From the NCBI GenBank assembly GCA_016081115.2, contig JABTTQ020001487.1, positions 372,001 to 436,000 on the forward strand: a DNA stretch of 64,000 bases, in the 5' to 3' direction. Of this stretch, positions 55,110 through 63,449 are shown piece after piece; position 1 is the first letter of the stretch, and each line of letters begins with the position of its first letter. The notes beneath the pieces were generated by a model, which had not been told where the DNA came from, ran no database searches, and worked only from the letters and a program-made list of their open reading frames with translations. This DNA comes from Rehmannia glutinosa (lineage: Eukaryota > Streptophyta > Magnoliopsida > Lamiales > Orobanchaceae). A program made the position numbers and the translations under genes.

Positions 55110-55806
55110 GCACCCCGTGCATGGTATGATAGACTTAGTTCTTTTCTTTTACAAAATGGTTTTATAAGAGGTAAAGTTGATACAACACTATTTGTTTTCG
55201 AAAAAGGGCAAGATTGTTTACTTGTGCAAATTTATGTTGATGATATCATCTTTGGTGCTACTAATGATTCTTTGTGCAAGAAATTCTCTAAGTTGATGCA
55301 AGGAGAATTTGAAATGAGCATTATGGGGGAGCTCAACTTCTTTCTTGGACTCCAAATTAAGCAATGTCAAGAAGGTATTTACATTTCACAATCTATGTAT
55401 ACAAAAGAACTTTTGAAAAAGTTCGGCATTGAAGAAGGAAGAACCGTCTCTACTCCCATGGCAACAAATGTCAAAATTGACAAAGATGAGAAAGGCAAGT
55501 CCGTGGATGAATCAAAGTATCGAGGTATGATTGGTAGTTTACTTTATTTAACCGCTAGTAGACCGGACATTCTTCATGCCGTATGCCTATGTGCTCGTTT
55601 TCAAAGCAATCCCAAAGAATCTCATATGAGTGCCGTTAAAAGGATTTTTCGATATTTAAAAGGCACCATTCAATATGGTTTATTTTATCCAAATAATGAA
55701 AATTTTCTCTTAAAGGTTATAGTGATTCGGATTATGCGGGAAATATTGATGATCGGAAAAGTACTTCCGGATCATGTCAATTTTTAGGCGATTGCCTAGT
55801 TTCTTG
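55110..55806 (+). CDS. Copia C reverse transcriptase, C-terminal part, and start of RNase H
   Basis: The catalytic YVDD is at 55233-55244 in QIYVDDIIFGATN. Then come MGELNFFLGLQIKQCQEGIY, LLKKFGIEEGRTVSTPMATN, MIGSLLYLTASRPDI, CARFQSNPKESHMSAVKRI and RYLKGTIQYGLFYP. A frameshift near 55715 separates RNase H, whose start (DSDYAGNIDDRKSTSGSCQF) runs to about 55806. There it joins LTR sequence directly, so most of RNase H is deleted. Confidence 0.8.
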
Positions 55807-56129
55807 GTAATCTTCAAAGGTGTTGTAAGAGGGTTGTGGTAATCCTCAAGGTGGTGAAAGAGGGTTGTGGTAATCCTCAAGGTGTTGTATTAATTTTTGG
55901 TAAATTAATAAAATCTTTTTTTCTTTTTGAAATCCATCCCGGAGATACTGGGGTGGTAGAAGATTAGGCCCTAGGTGGGTTGAACCTCTTTAAATCAACG
56001 AGTGTTGTTTAATTTCCGCATTTACACTCTTGTCATTTACTTGTTGTTTCGAAAAAGAGGGTGATTTGCGAAAAATCGGCATAATCTATTCACCCCCCCT
56101 CTAGATTATCGTAGCCACTTGGACTAACA
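55807..56129 (+). repeat. 3' LTR remnant of copia C
   Basis: 323 bp matching 51139-51461 of the 5' LTR almost exactly, ending TTGGACTAACA before the TGGTG duplication. The first 930 bp of the LTR (palindromes, TATA box) are missing. The junction TTGGTAATC is shared between the RNase H context and the LTR repeat. Confidence 0.9.
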
Positions 56130-56548
56130 TGGTGCACATGGCGGTGAAAGTTGAGCAGCACCTCAAGAGGAGGGGGTTCAACCGGCAAGCACTGAGCTCT
56201 AAGTCCAATTCATGGAAGTCAAACACCAACAAAAAGGAGGAGCAGAGTTCGAAGGGAGTGGACCCAAGGGGGAGGGCGACCGAGCCTAAACCCACAGGTA
56301 AAATTGAACTTTCTACTGCTCGAACGAGGGATATTAAATGTTTTAAATGTCATGGGCTTGGACATATAGCTAGTCAATGTCCAAATAAGAGGGTGTTGGT
56401 GTTACGTGAGAATGGGGAAATGGAGTCGGAGAGTGAGAGAGAGCACGATTATAGTGATATGCCGAAGTTGGAGAATATTCCGGAGGTGTTAGAGGTGGCG
56501 AAGGGGGAGGCATTATCCTTGGTGTCTTGGAGGGTGCTGAGTATTTAG
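56130..56548 (+). pseudogene. Gag of B, part 2, with zinc knuckle
   Basis: Continues the gag after C (first 5 bp are the TGGTG duplication): HMAVKVEQHLKRRGFN, a Lys/Ser/Glu-rich linker, then the intact zinc knuckle CFKCHGLGHIASQCPNKR (56337 on). An acidic tail follows to a stop at 56546-56548. The knuckle packages element RNA in this family. Confidence 0.75.
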
Positions 56549-56667
56549 CCTAAGTCAGATGAGGGAGTCCAGCGAGAAAACATCTTTCATATAGGTGTTT
56601 TGTCAATGGAAAGGTATGTAGTGTCATCATAGATGGTGGGAGTTGCACTAATGTAGCAAGTGCAAAG

Positions 56668-57189
56668 ATGGTGGATAGGTTAGGAATTCCGATGATAAGA
56701 CACCCACAACCTTATAAGTTGCAGTGGTTGAGCGACTGTGGGGAGATGCAGGTAAGTAGGCAGGCGAAGGTAGCATTTCAAATAGGGGGATATAAGGATG
56801 AGGTGTTGTGCGATGTGGTGCCGATGCAGGTGGGGCACATCCTGTTGGGTAGGTCGTGGCAGTTTGATAGGAGGGTTCAACATGACGGCTACACCAACCA
56901 GTATACTCTTGTTCATAATCAAAAGCGTTTTGTACTTCTTCCTTTAACTCCAAAAGAAATTTATGAGGATCAAGTAAAATCGAGAGTGGGAGAGGTAAAA
57001 GAAAAAGAGAGTTCGGCTACTGAGCATAAAAATCAAAATAAAGCCGAGAAAAAGGAGAGCTTGAGAGAAAACAAGAGTGAGGGTCTGGTTAAGGGTAGAA
57101 GTGGGGTGCGAGAGATAACCGGGAAAAAGGAGAGCAATATTTTTGAGAGGGCCGAAAAACAAAAGGGGGGAAAAACGACCATGAGGTAA
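56668..57189 (+). CDS. Protease region of B (173-codon open part)
   Basis: The protease start lies upstream in broken frame (about 56585-56660, including the GGSCTN-like active-site context). This segment holds HPQPYKLQWLSDCGEMQVSR, EVLCDVVPMQVGHILLGRSW and QFDRRVQHDGYTN, the conserved retropepsin-like end of chromovirus polyproteins. It is followed by a Lys/Glu-rich linker that ends at 57187-57189. ATG 56668 is internal, not a real start. Confidence 0.7.
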   Translation: MVDRLGIPMIRHPQPYKLQWLSDCGEMQVSRQAKVAFQIGGYKDEVLCDVVPMQVGHILLGRSWQFDRRVQHDGYTNQYTLVHNQKRFVLLPLTPKEIYEDQVKSRVGEVKEKESSATEHKNQNKAEKKESLRENKSEGLVKGRSGVREITGKKESNIFERAEKQKGGKTTMR

Positions 57190-57209
57190 GAAACGAGGGA
57201 AAAATAAAT

Positions 57210-57833
57210 TTGATGGAAAAAATGAGTGACCTTAGGAAAGCCACCCCGAGTGGTTGTTCGATGATACTCTTGGTTTACAAGGGCGCTTATTTATCTACTG
57301 GCAGTCTTAACCCCGATTTGCCTAGTTCTATCTTGTCTTTATTGCAGGAATTCAAGGATGTGTTTCCAGACGAGATGCCAGATGGATTACCACCTATTCG
57401 GGGAATTGAGCATCAGATTGACTTCATTCCGGGGGCATCACTACCTAACCGACCAGCATACAGGACTAATACGGAGGAAACTAAAGAATTGCAGCGATAG
57501 GTTGATGAGTTGCTAAGAAAGAAACTCGTCTGGGAAAGCATGAGTCCGTGTGCGGTTCCGATGCTACTTATTCCAAAGAAAGATGGGTCTTGGAGGATGT
57601 GTGTGGATTGTCTGGCTATTAACAACGTCATTATCAAATACCGACATCCCATACCTCGATTGGATGATATGTTAGATGAGTTTCATGGATCTAGCATTTT
57701 CTCCAAGATAGACTTGAGAAGCGGGTATCATCAGATTCGGATGCGAGAATGGGGTGAATGGAACGCGACATTTAAGACTAAGCATGGTTTGTATGAGTGG
57801 TTAGTCATGTCATTTGGGCTACCACGCACCTAG
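57210..57833 (+). CDS. Reverse transcriptase of B, N-terminal part (with one in-frame stop and a frameshift)
   Basis: Motifs: FKDVFPDEMPDGLPPIRGIE, HQIDFIPGASLPNRPAYR, a TAG at 57498-57500, VDELLRKKLVWESMSPCAVP, LIPKKDGSWRMCVDCLAINN, YRHPIPRLDDML and FSKIDLRSGYHQIRM. The last holds the first catalytic Asp region. The frame changes at 57815-57830 where FGLP(N)APSTFM should be continuous. Confidence 0.8.
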
Positions 57834-58536
57834 CACGTTCATGAGACTTATGAACAACATTTTGAGGGCTTTTATTGGTAAGTTTGTCGTGGTTTACTTT
57901 GATGATATTCTCATTTATAGTAAATCATTGGGCGAACATTTGGATCACTTGCGAGCCATTTTAGAAGTGTTGAGAAAGGAGCAGTTATATGCAAACGTCA
58001 AGAAGTGCACATTTTGTTCTGAGCAGTTGATATTCTTGGGGTTTGTGGTTAGCTCGAAGGGGATTACAATGGACGAGGAAAAAATAAAGGCTATCCAGGA
58101 CTGGCCTAAACCTACGTTGGCCAGTCAAGTGCGTAGTTTTCATGGCCTTGCAAGCTTTTGTCGGAGGTTTGTGCGAGACTTTAGCATCATCGCATCACCA
58201 TTGACGGAAACTATTAAAAAGAGTGTTGCGTTTCAGTGGGGCGAGCCCCAAAACAAGGCATTTGAGATGTTGAATGAAAGGCTAACACATGCGCCTTTGC
58301 TAGCATTACCGGATTTGACCAAGGTCTTTGAGATTGAGTGTGACGCATCGGGGGTTGGGATCGGCGCCGTACTTATGCAAGAAGGGCAGCCGATTGTGTT
58401 CTTCAGCAAAAACCTAAGTGGGGCGGCCTTGACCTATCCGGCGTATGACAAGGAGTTGTATGCTTTGGTCCGGGCCTTGAAAACGTGGCAGCACTATTTG
58501 TGGCCTGAAGCAGTTCATAATCCACACCGATCATGA
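57814..58536 (+). CDS. Reverse transcriptase C-terminal part and RNase H start of B (240 codons)
   Basis: It opens APSTFMRLMNNILRAFIGKF; the catalytic YFDD is at 57895-57906 (YFDDILIYSKSL). Next are FCSEQLIFLGFVVSSKGI, QVRSFHGLASFCRRFVRDFS and APLLALPDLTKVFEIECDAS. Then RNase H: GIGAVLMQEGQPIVFFSKNL, YDKELYALVRALKTWQHYLW. A frameshift near 58505 interrupts the HTDHESLKYL block, which continues to ILADALSRR and a stop at about 58680. It is the best preserved part of B. Confidence 0.85.
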   Translation: MGYHAPSTFMRLMNNILRAFIGKFVVVYFDDILIYSKSLGEHLDHLRAILEVLRKEQLYANVKKCTFCSEQLIFLGFVVSSKGITMDEEKIKAIQDWPKPTLASQVRSFHGLASFCRRFVRDFSIIASPLTETIKKSVAFQWGEPQNKAFEMLNERLTHAPLLALPDLTKVFEIECDASGVGIGAVLMQEGQPIVFFSKNLSGAALTYPAYDKELYALVRALKTWQHYLWPEAVHNPHRS

Positions 58537-58873
58537 GTCCCTAAAATATCTCAAGGGGCAGCAAAAGTTGAACAAGCGACATGCAATGTGTCTCGAGTTC
58601 ATCGAGACGTTTCCACACATCATCCGGTATAATCAAGGTAAAGCTAATATTCTAGCAGATGCACTATCTCGAAGGTAAACTCTTATCTCTACTTTAGATG
58701 CTAAAATCCTTGGTTTTGAACATCTTAAAGAGTTGTACTTGCATGATCTTGATTTTTTCGAGTCATTTGTTGCGTGCGAAAAGGGGGCAGAGTGTAAATT
58801 TTATAAGCAGGATGGTTTTCTATTTCGGGAGGATAAGTTGTGCATTCCTAAATGTTCTTTAAGAGACTAACTA

Positions 58874-59548
58874 GTGAGAGAATCGCATGGTGGGGGTCTT
58901 ATGGGACATTTTGGGGTAGCCAAAACTTTAGCAGTCTTACAAGAGCATTTCTATTGGCCATATATGAAGCGAGATGTTGAGCGTATTTGTAGTAGATGTG
59001 TTACTTGTAGGCAAGCTAAATCCTGGGTCCAAAATCAGGGATTGTACACGCCCCTACCTATTCCGACGGCATCTTGGGTTGATATTTCCATGGACTTTGT
59101 TTTAGGGCTTCCGAGAACTAAACATGGGTCCGATTTCATATTTGTTGTCGTATATCATTTTTCAAATATGGCACATTTTATTCCATGTCATAAAACTGAT
59201 AATGCGTCTTTGATTGCCGATTTGTTCTTTAAAGAGGTTGTAAGGTTGCATGGTATGCCCAAAACCATTGTGTCGGATAGGGATTCTAAGTTCTTAAGTT
59301 ACTTTTAGAAGACCTTGTGGGGGAAATTGGGAACTAAATTGTTATTTTCTACTACATGTCACCCCCAAACAGACGGTCAAACGGAGGTAGTCAATAGAAC
59401 TTTGTCCACATTGCTAAATGCTTATTTAAAAAGAACATTAAAACTTGGGAAGAGTGTTTACCGCATGTTGAGTTTGCTTATAATCGTGCTGTGCATTCTG
59501 CATCAAAGTTTTCACCATTTGAACTCGTTTATGGTTTTAATCCGCTAA
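58874..59548 (+). CDS. Integrase of B, zinc-binding and catalytic core (two open parts)
   Basis: 58874-59308: HHCC zinc region (GGGLMGHFGVAKT, then CSRCVTCRQAK), ISMDFVLGLPRTKHGSDF (first catalytic Asp), KTIVSDRDSKFLSYF (second Asp). A TAG at 59306-59308 replaces the Trp usual after SYF or SHF. 59315-59548: LGTKLLFSTTCHPQTDGQTE (with the catalytic Glu) and VNRTLSTLLNAYLKR, then a frameshift near 59455. It would insert the element cDNA; this copy is dead. Confidence 0.8.
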
Positions 59549-60159
59549 CCCCATTGGATTTATCACCTTTACCTGTTTTTGAGCATGTTAACTTAGATAG
59601 ACAGAAGAAAGCTGATTTTGTGAAACAGTTACATGAGAAAGCAAGGCTCAACATCGAATGGCGAACAGAGCAGTACACGGCGCAGGCTAACAAGAATCAA
59701 AAGAAGATGGTGTTCGAACCGGGTGATTGGGTTTGGGTACACAAGCGACCCGAACGTTTCCTGGCACACCAAGAGTCCAAGCTACAGTCTCGGGGGGATG
59801 GATCGTTTCAAGTGCTTGAGTGAATCAATGATAATGCGTACAAGATTGACTTGCCGGGCGACTATGGTGTTAGTGCTTCTTTCAATGTTGCTGATCTTAG
59901 TCCTTTTGATGTCAATTCGGATTTGAGGACAAATCCTTCTCAAGAGGAGGGGAATGATGAGAATCCATAGACGAAGGATCCAGTAACGGTGCCAGTTGGT
60001 CTGATAACAAGGGCTCGAGCAAGGAAGTTTAAGGATGCGCTCAATGTGTTGATCCAAGTCGTGCAAAAGGAGACCGAGAGTGCATTACCGACAGAGGAAG
60101 ATGTTCGGGTGGTCCAGTTGATTGGCGTCATCGACATTCTCGGGTCCACCCCAGACTGA
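59491..60159 (+). CDS. Integrase C-terminal region of B, running into the 3' LTR
   Basis: FSPFELVYGFNPLTPLDLSP, DRQKKADFVKQLHEKAR, MVFEPGDWVWVHKRPERF, LQSRGDGSFQVLE, a TGA at 59821-59823, INDNAYKIDLPGDYGVSASF and NVADLSPF. The same frame crosses the polypurine tract into the LTR: a TAG, then VGLITRARARKFKDALNVLI, ending at 60157-60159. In the 5' LTR the TAG is TGG (Trp), so the native ORF probably extended about 70 codons into the LTR. I do not see a canonical chromodomain. Confidence 0.7.
59943..59954 (+). other. Polypurine tract of B
   Basis: AGAGGAGGGGAA directly before TGATGAG; it also encodes part of pol. Confidence 0.75.
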
Positions 60160-60911
60160 GCAAGATAAAGGATGTCGAGGATACGAGTCACTTTGTGTCT
60201 TGAAGACATTGTAATCAAGTCTCATTAGTGTCTTGTGTCCGTATATCTTAGGTAGTTGTAATTTTCATTATTTGGGAGTTGTTTTGATGTTTAGAGGCCA
60301 AGTAAACCTTCATGGCCGCGTCTTAAGTGGTTATTTTGAGTTCGGGATGAACGGGGGGTCAAAACAGGGCGTGCGCAGGGCGACACGGCCTGGTCGTGCT
60401 CACGGACACGGTCGTGCTTGGCAACACGGCCTGGCCGTGTCAAGCAACACGGCCGTGTTGTTTTTGACAGGTGTTTGTTCTGACTCCAGAGAGGAACACG
60501 ACCTGGCCGTGTCCCACGACACGGCTGTGTCAGAACCCGCGTTTTTGGTATTTTCGTGTTTTTTTTCCAGTTTTTGGGTTTCCTTTTTCGGTTTAAGTTA
60601 TTTTCTAGTAAGATTAGGGTTTGGATCCCTTATAAGGGTGAACACTTATTGTTTTTCATTAGTTATCAATACAATTAATCTTTTACTCTCAAATAGAGTG
60701 TGTCTCCAAGTGCTTTTTACGTTCTTGTTGCAATTATCGACTTATCAGGCAATAATCTATAATTGCTTGTGGCGTCTTCGCATACCGAGGTTCTTGCTTT
60801 GCTAAGCAACGGGTCGAGGTTTCCACCAAATTAACCGAACTAGTGAAGGTCTTGGGTTCACAACATATTTTTGTTGAGTCCTATGCACAGTCGTTGCTGC
60901 GGTTCACATCA
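59955..60911 (+). repeat. 3' LTR of B
   Basis: TGATGAGAATCC ... TTCACATCA, 957 bp. Matches the split 5' LTR. Palindrome cluster at 60380-60535; CCCTTATAAGGG at 60627-60638. Confidence 0.9.
60380..60535 (+). repeat. ACACGGCC palindrome cluster, 3' LTR of B
   Basis: Contains ACACGGCCTGGTCGTG, GACACGGTCGTG, ACACGGCCTGGCCGTGT, ACACGGCCGTGT, ACACGACCTGGCCGTGT and ACACGGCTGTGT, about one unit (some 40 bp) more than the 5' LTR. Confidence 0.8.
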
Positions 60912-60916
60912 CTCTT
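60912..60916. other. Right target-site duplication CTCTT of element B
   Basis: Matches 34147-34151. Confidence 0.85.
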
Positions 60917-61573
60917 ACTCTTTCTTTCAAGCTTTTTTAAAAAATTGAATCTGAATTTTTCGTTTTTAAATATGCAATATGGGTGTTTAATAATAGACAT
61001 CGAAAAGAGGATTAATTTTAACATATTATACATGCAAAACGGATTTAAAACGCAAAAGTTATGTGAATTCAAAGTTTTTTTATAGAAAAACAAAATATCT
61101 GGGTTATAATAAGTGCGAGAACTCGATGTCGAGTTATAGTAACTTGATATCCAGTTACAATAACTCGATGCCAAGTTACTATAACTCGATGCCAAGTTAT
61201 AGGGATGTGTGTCTTTGTGCAGATAAATTGACTCAAGGGCAAATTGTGTTTTTCATACCGCAAAATAGCTAAAAAAGATGTGTTTGAAAAAGATTGCTAA
61301 AAAACATTTTGGTTTGATGGAAATAACTAACAAAAAAAACCACTGAATATTTTATCTCGCTAAAAATTTTACCAACAAAATATCATAAGCAAGCGCAGTA
61401 GTACTTGTCTTGCCTCGTGAGACTATTTTTCAAATAGCTTTCATCACAAAAAGTTTTTCAGTTTTCACTTCTTCAAAACAAGAAGAGCTAAAATTAGAAT
61501 AGTGTTTTTTTCAAAAAAAAATAAATAAATTTAGAATAGAGTTCGAAACATTAAGAACGAACCAACAAAAAGT
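60917..61573. other. AT-rich flank of element B
   Basis: No supported gene; short open frames are unconvincing. It contains the 21-bp tandem repeat at 61120-61202. It continues the pre-insertion flank seen left of 34147. Confidence 0.5.
61120..61202. repeat. Four-unit 21-bp tandem repeat
   Basis: Units of AACTCGATGCCAAGTTACTAT start at 61120, 61141, 61162 and 61183; units 3 and 4 are almost identical. Each unit contains a small inverted repeat (AACT ... AGTT). Confidence 0.85.
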
Positions 61574-61800
61574 CACTAGATACTACAAAATATGGATTTA
61601 ACATCACGTTTTTACATCGGTTATAAAGTAACCGATGTTAGAAAAAAACATGTGGCAGAATTGTATTTTTTAAGGGATTCCTACATCGATTTTATAAGAA
61701 TCCGATGTAAAATGTCTAATTTTTCATTTTCTACATCGTTTGTTTTGATCTAATGTAAATAAATTTTATTCACATTGGTTCAATTAACAACTGGCGTAGA
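61574..61800. mobile_element. CACTA-like transposon end with subterminal hairpins
   Basis: The sequence CACTAGATACTACAAAATAT begins here, resembling a CACTA terminus (CACTACAA...) with changes. It is followed by four successive hairpins: ACATCGG/CCGATGT at 61614-61638, TACATCGATT/AATCCGATGTA at 61682-61709, and two decayed ones at 61731-61757 and 61771-61799. Repeated TACATCGGTT-type inverted motifs are, as I recall, typical of plant CACTA subterminal regions. The opposite terminus is not in the window. Confidence 0.5.
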
Positions 61801-61880
61801 AGTCTTTTTTACCACAAAATATTTTCATTTCTTTGCGTCTCTTGTTTCCCTCTCTCCATCTCTTTGTCTCACCTATAGAC

Positions 61881-62355
61881 CCGAGCAGGCCCCAGCCACC
61901 ATCACCTGCAAAGCCGACGCAGCCGCCCTCTGCGCCACATGCGACCGTGACATACACTTGGCCAATCCCCTCGCCCGCTGCCACGAGCGCATCCCCATCG
62001 TCCTCTTCTACGATGCTGTTTCTGCCGCGAAATCCTCCGCCGCCACTGAGGAGTTCTCCGAGAAGAAGGCCGAGGCTGCTTTGTGGCTCCTCCACAACCC
62101 GAATAGTAAACTGGATGAGGAATCGGGGTCACCCGAATACAAATTTGCAGAGTATTTATTTAGTGAGATGGATCCGTATCTGATATCCGGAGAGCAGAAA
62201 CCGCACCATATCACTACTGATAATCAGCAGCAGTATTCCTCTGATGGAGTCATGCCGGTGTAGAATAAGAGCGAATTCGGGTTGGGTCAGTACTCGGGAC
62301 CCGTTGTTGATGGGTTTCCGACTTACGAAATAGATTGTCAGGTATCCAAGCCCTT
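61881..62355 (+). pseudogene. CONSTANS-like B-box gene fragment
   Basis: The open frame up to 62263 reads EQAPATITCKADAAALCATC, DRDIHLANPLARCHERIPI, FYDAVSAAKS, WLLHNPNSKLDEE and YLFSEMDPYL. This is B-box 2 and the following linker of CONSTANS-like (COL) transcription factors. B-box 1, the first Cys pair of B-box 2 and the C-terminal CCT domain are absent. A TAG at 62261-62263 interrupts SDGVMPV; similarity continues through VVDGFPTYEID to about 62355. An upstream ATG at 61775 lies outside the homology. Normally COL proteins are nuclear regulators of flowering and light responses; this is a non-functional fragment. Confidence 0.75.
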
Positions 62356-62562
62356 TCTTTGTATTACTTTAATAATTATTAATTTTCTCCGAGACATTTT
62401 TGAATCCAATTTTAGTCTGTTCGAGTTGCAAGATTTTTTGCCCTTACGTTCTTCTAAATTATTGTTTGCTTGTTTTCGAAGTTCTGTTAATGAAACTTCT
62501 GCATGATTATTACACACACATTTTTGGTGTTCTTTTTTCCACGTTTATTTTTTGGATCACAG
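62356..62562. other. Spacer with intron-like sequence
   Basis: T-rich, no coding match; ends in ATCACAG, a good splice-acceptor context for the next exon-like block. Confidence 0.4.
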
Positions 62563-62641
62563 GTTTCAGTTCCCTTGTACTGCTATCGTAGTGTTAAAAG
62601 CACTACAGGGCCATGGCATTGTGATTTATGTGAGGACCATG
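62563..62641 (+). pseudogene. PHD-finger exon-like fragment
   Basis: Between an acceptor AG (62561-62562) and a donor GTAAGA (from 62642), one frame reads VSVPLYCYRSVKSTTGPWHC and then DLCEDHG. The CYRSVK..TGPW.C.LCE pattern resembles the end of a zinc-binding PHD finger in plant nuclear proteins, by memory only. The flanking splice signals suggest capture as genomic DNA, not from mRNA. No other PHD exon was found nearby. Confidence 0.5.
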
Positions 62642-63367
62642 GTAAGAGAAACTTAATTTGTGTATTGGCCCATATAGGAAATATTTGACTTTACATGGTT
62701 TTGTGAATCATGTGTATCTTGCTCGTAGTAGCTATGTTTTTTTTAATTACTATTTCATCTGCGACAAATATGGCATCCTGACTTGAAGCAGAATACTCTT
62801 CTTGATGGAAGCCCTGCCCACGCCCGAAAATCTGCGATTTTGGGTACTCAAAGATTGTGGCTAATTATGTCTTGATGTGTATGTTTATTGGTTATATAAG
62901 AATGTGTGTACGGGCAAGGTTTGTTACATAGAGCAGTATTTACTTACTATGTTCTTTTTTTTCTTAGTTTAGTCATATATGCTTCATTCAAGGCCCAGAT
63001 CAAGAGTTCTGTTTAGAAGAGAATATGATTTGAAGGTGAGATTGGTCATATTAGGGTCGTTCGTTGCTGGGGGTGATATTTAATTTTGGCATAGCCCTAA
63101 ACTCCGTTAATGGCGACAACATTCTTGAAAGTCTCCCGTTACACAAAAGGATTTTCCGAGTGACTCGAAGATTGTTTGAACTTAGGGATATTTCTGTTAA
63201 GTCTGCAAATTTTATTATAATATTTTGATTTTGTCTGATCATTTTGATATTCAGAGTACTGATATTGGGGAAGAATCAAATTAAATGCTATCGATGCCAT
63301 CATTATGTGTCACCTAAATAAGTGATGCTTGGTATAGTGGCTTAATGGTTTTGTTTTCTGTCTTTCG
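62642..63367. other. Spacer without recognised genes
   Basis: AT-rich, looks intronic. Nothing coding supported on either strand. Confidence 0.4.
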
Positions 63368-63449
63368 TTTCAAACTACTGCACCAAAGAGTTGTTATATG
63401 CGACCCCCTGAAGGTATCCTTGCTCCTGGAGAAAGCCTCATAGTTACTA
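63368..63449 (+). pseudogene. VAP/MSP-domain exon-like fragment
   Basis: One frame reads FQTTAPKSCYMRPPEGILAP and then GESLIVT, closely resembling the TTAPKxxxxRPxxGxxxPG core of the MSP domain of plant VAP proteins (ER membrane proteins that bind FFAT-motif partners). A possible donor GTAATT follows at 63450; no clear acceptor precedes it. Only this exon-sized piece is present. Confidence 0.6.

Larger units (their letters stand above)
50209..56129 (+). mobile_element. Ty1/copia element C, inserted in the gag of B
   Basis: 5' LTR 50209-51461, Met-tRNA primer-binding site 51464-51476, gag, protease, integrase, RT, part of RNase H, then a truncated 3' LTR (55807-56129). Perfect TGGTG duplications show an ordinary insertion. 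The end of pol and the first part of the 3' LTR are missing. The YVDDIIFGATN motif and a gag with two zinc knuckles suggest a Sirevirus-related lineage, though without an extra ORF here. Fewer breaks than A1-A3. Confidence 0.85.
34152..60911 (+). mobile_element. Chromovirus-type Ty3/gypsy element B, with two nested insertions
   Basis: Begins TGATGAG and ends CACATCA with matching CTCTT duplications 26.8 kb apart. Removing A3 (34385-48395) and C (50209-56134) leaves about 6.8 kb: 5' LTR, primer-binding site, gag, protease, RT, RNase H, integrase, polypurine tract, 3' LTR. The integrase follows RT/RNase H (Ty3/gypsy order), and the pol frame continues into the 3' LTR, as I recall for CRM-type chromoviruses. 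All ORFs are broken. Confidence 0.85.

Noticed and set aside
61063..61272. 69-codon ORF with SY.NSMP repeats
   Set aside because: It is a translation of the 21-bp tandem repeat with no start context or homologue I recognise.
61775..61880. ATG at 61775 as the start of an intact COL gene
   Set aside because: The first 35 codons show no B-box; B-box 1 and half of B-box 2 are missing and a stop follows, so the ATG is chance upstream sequence.
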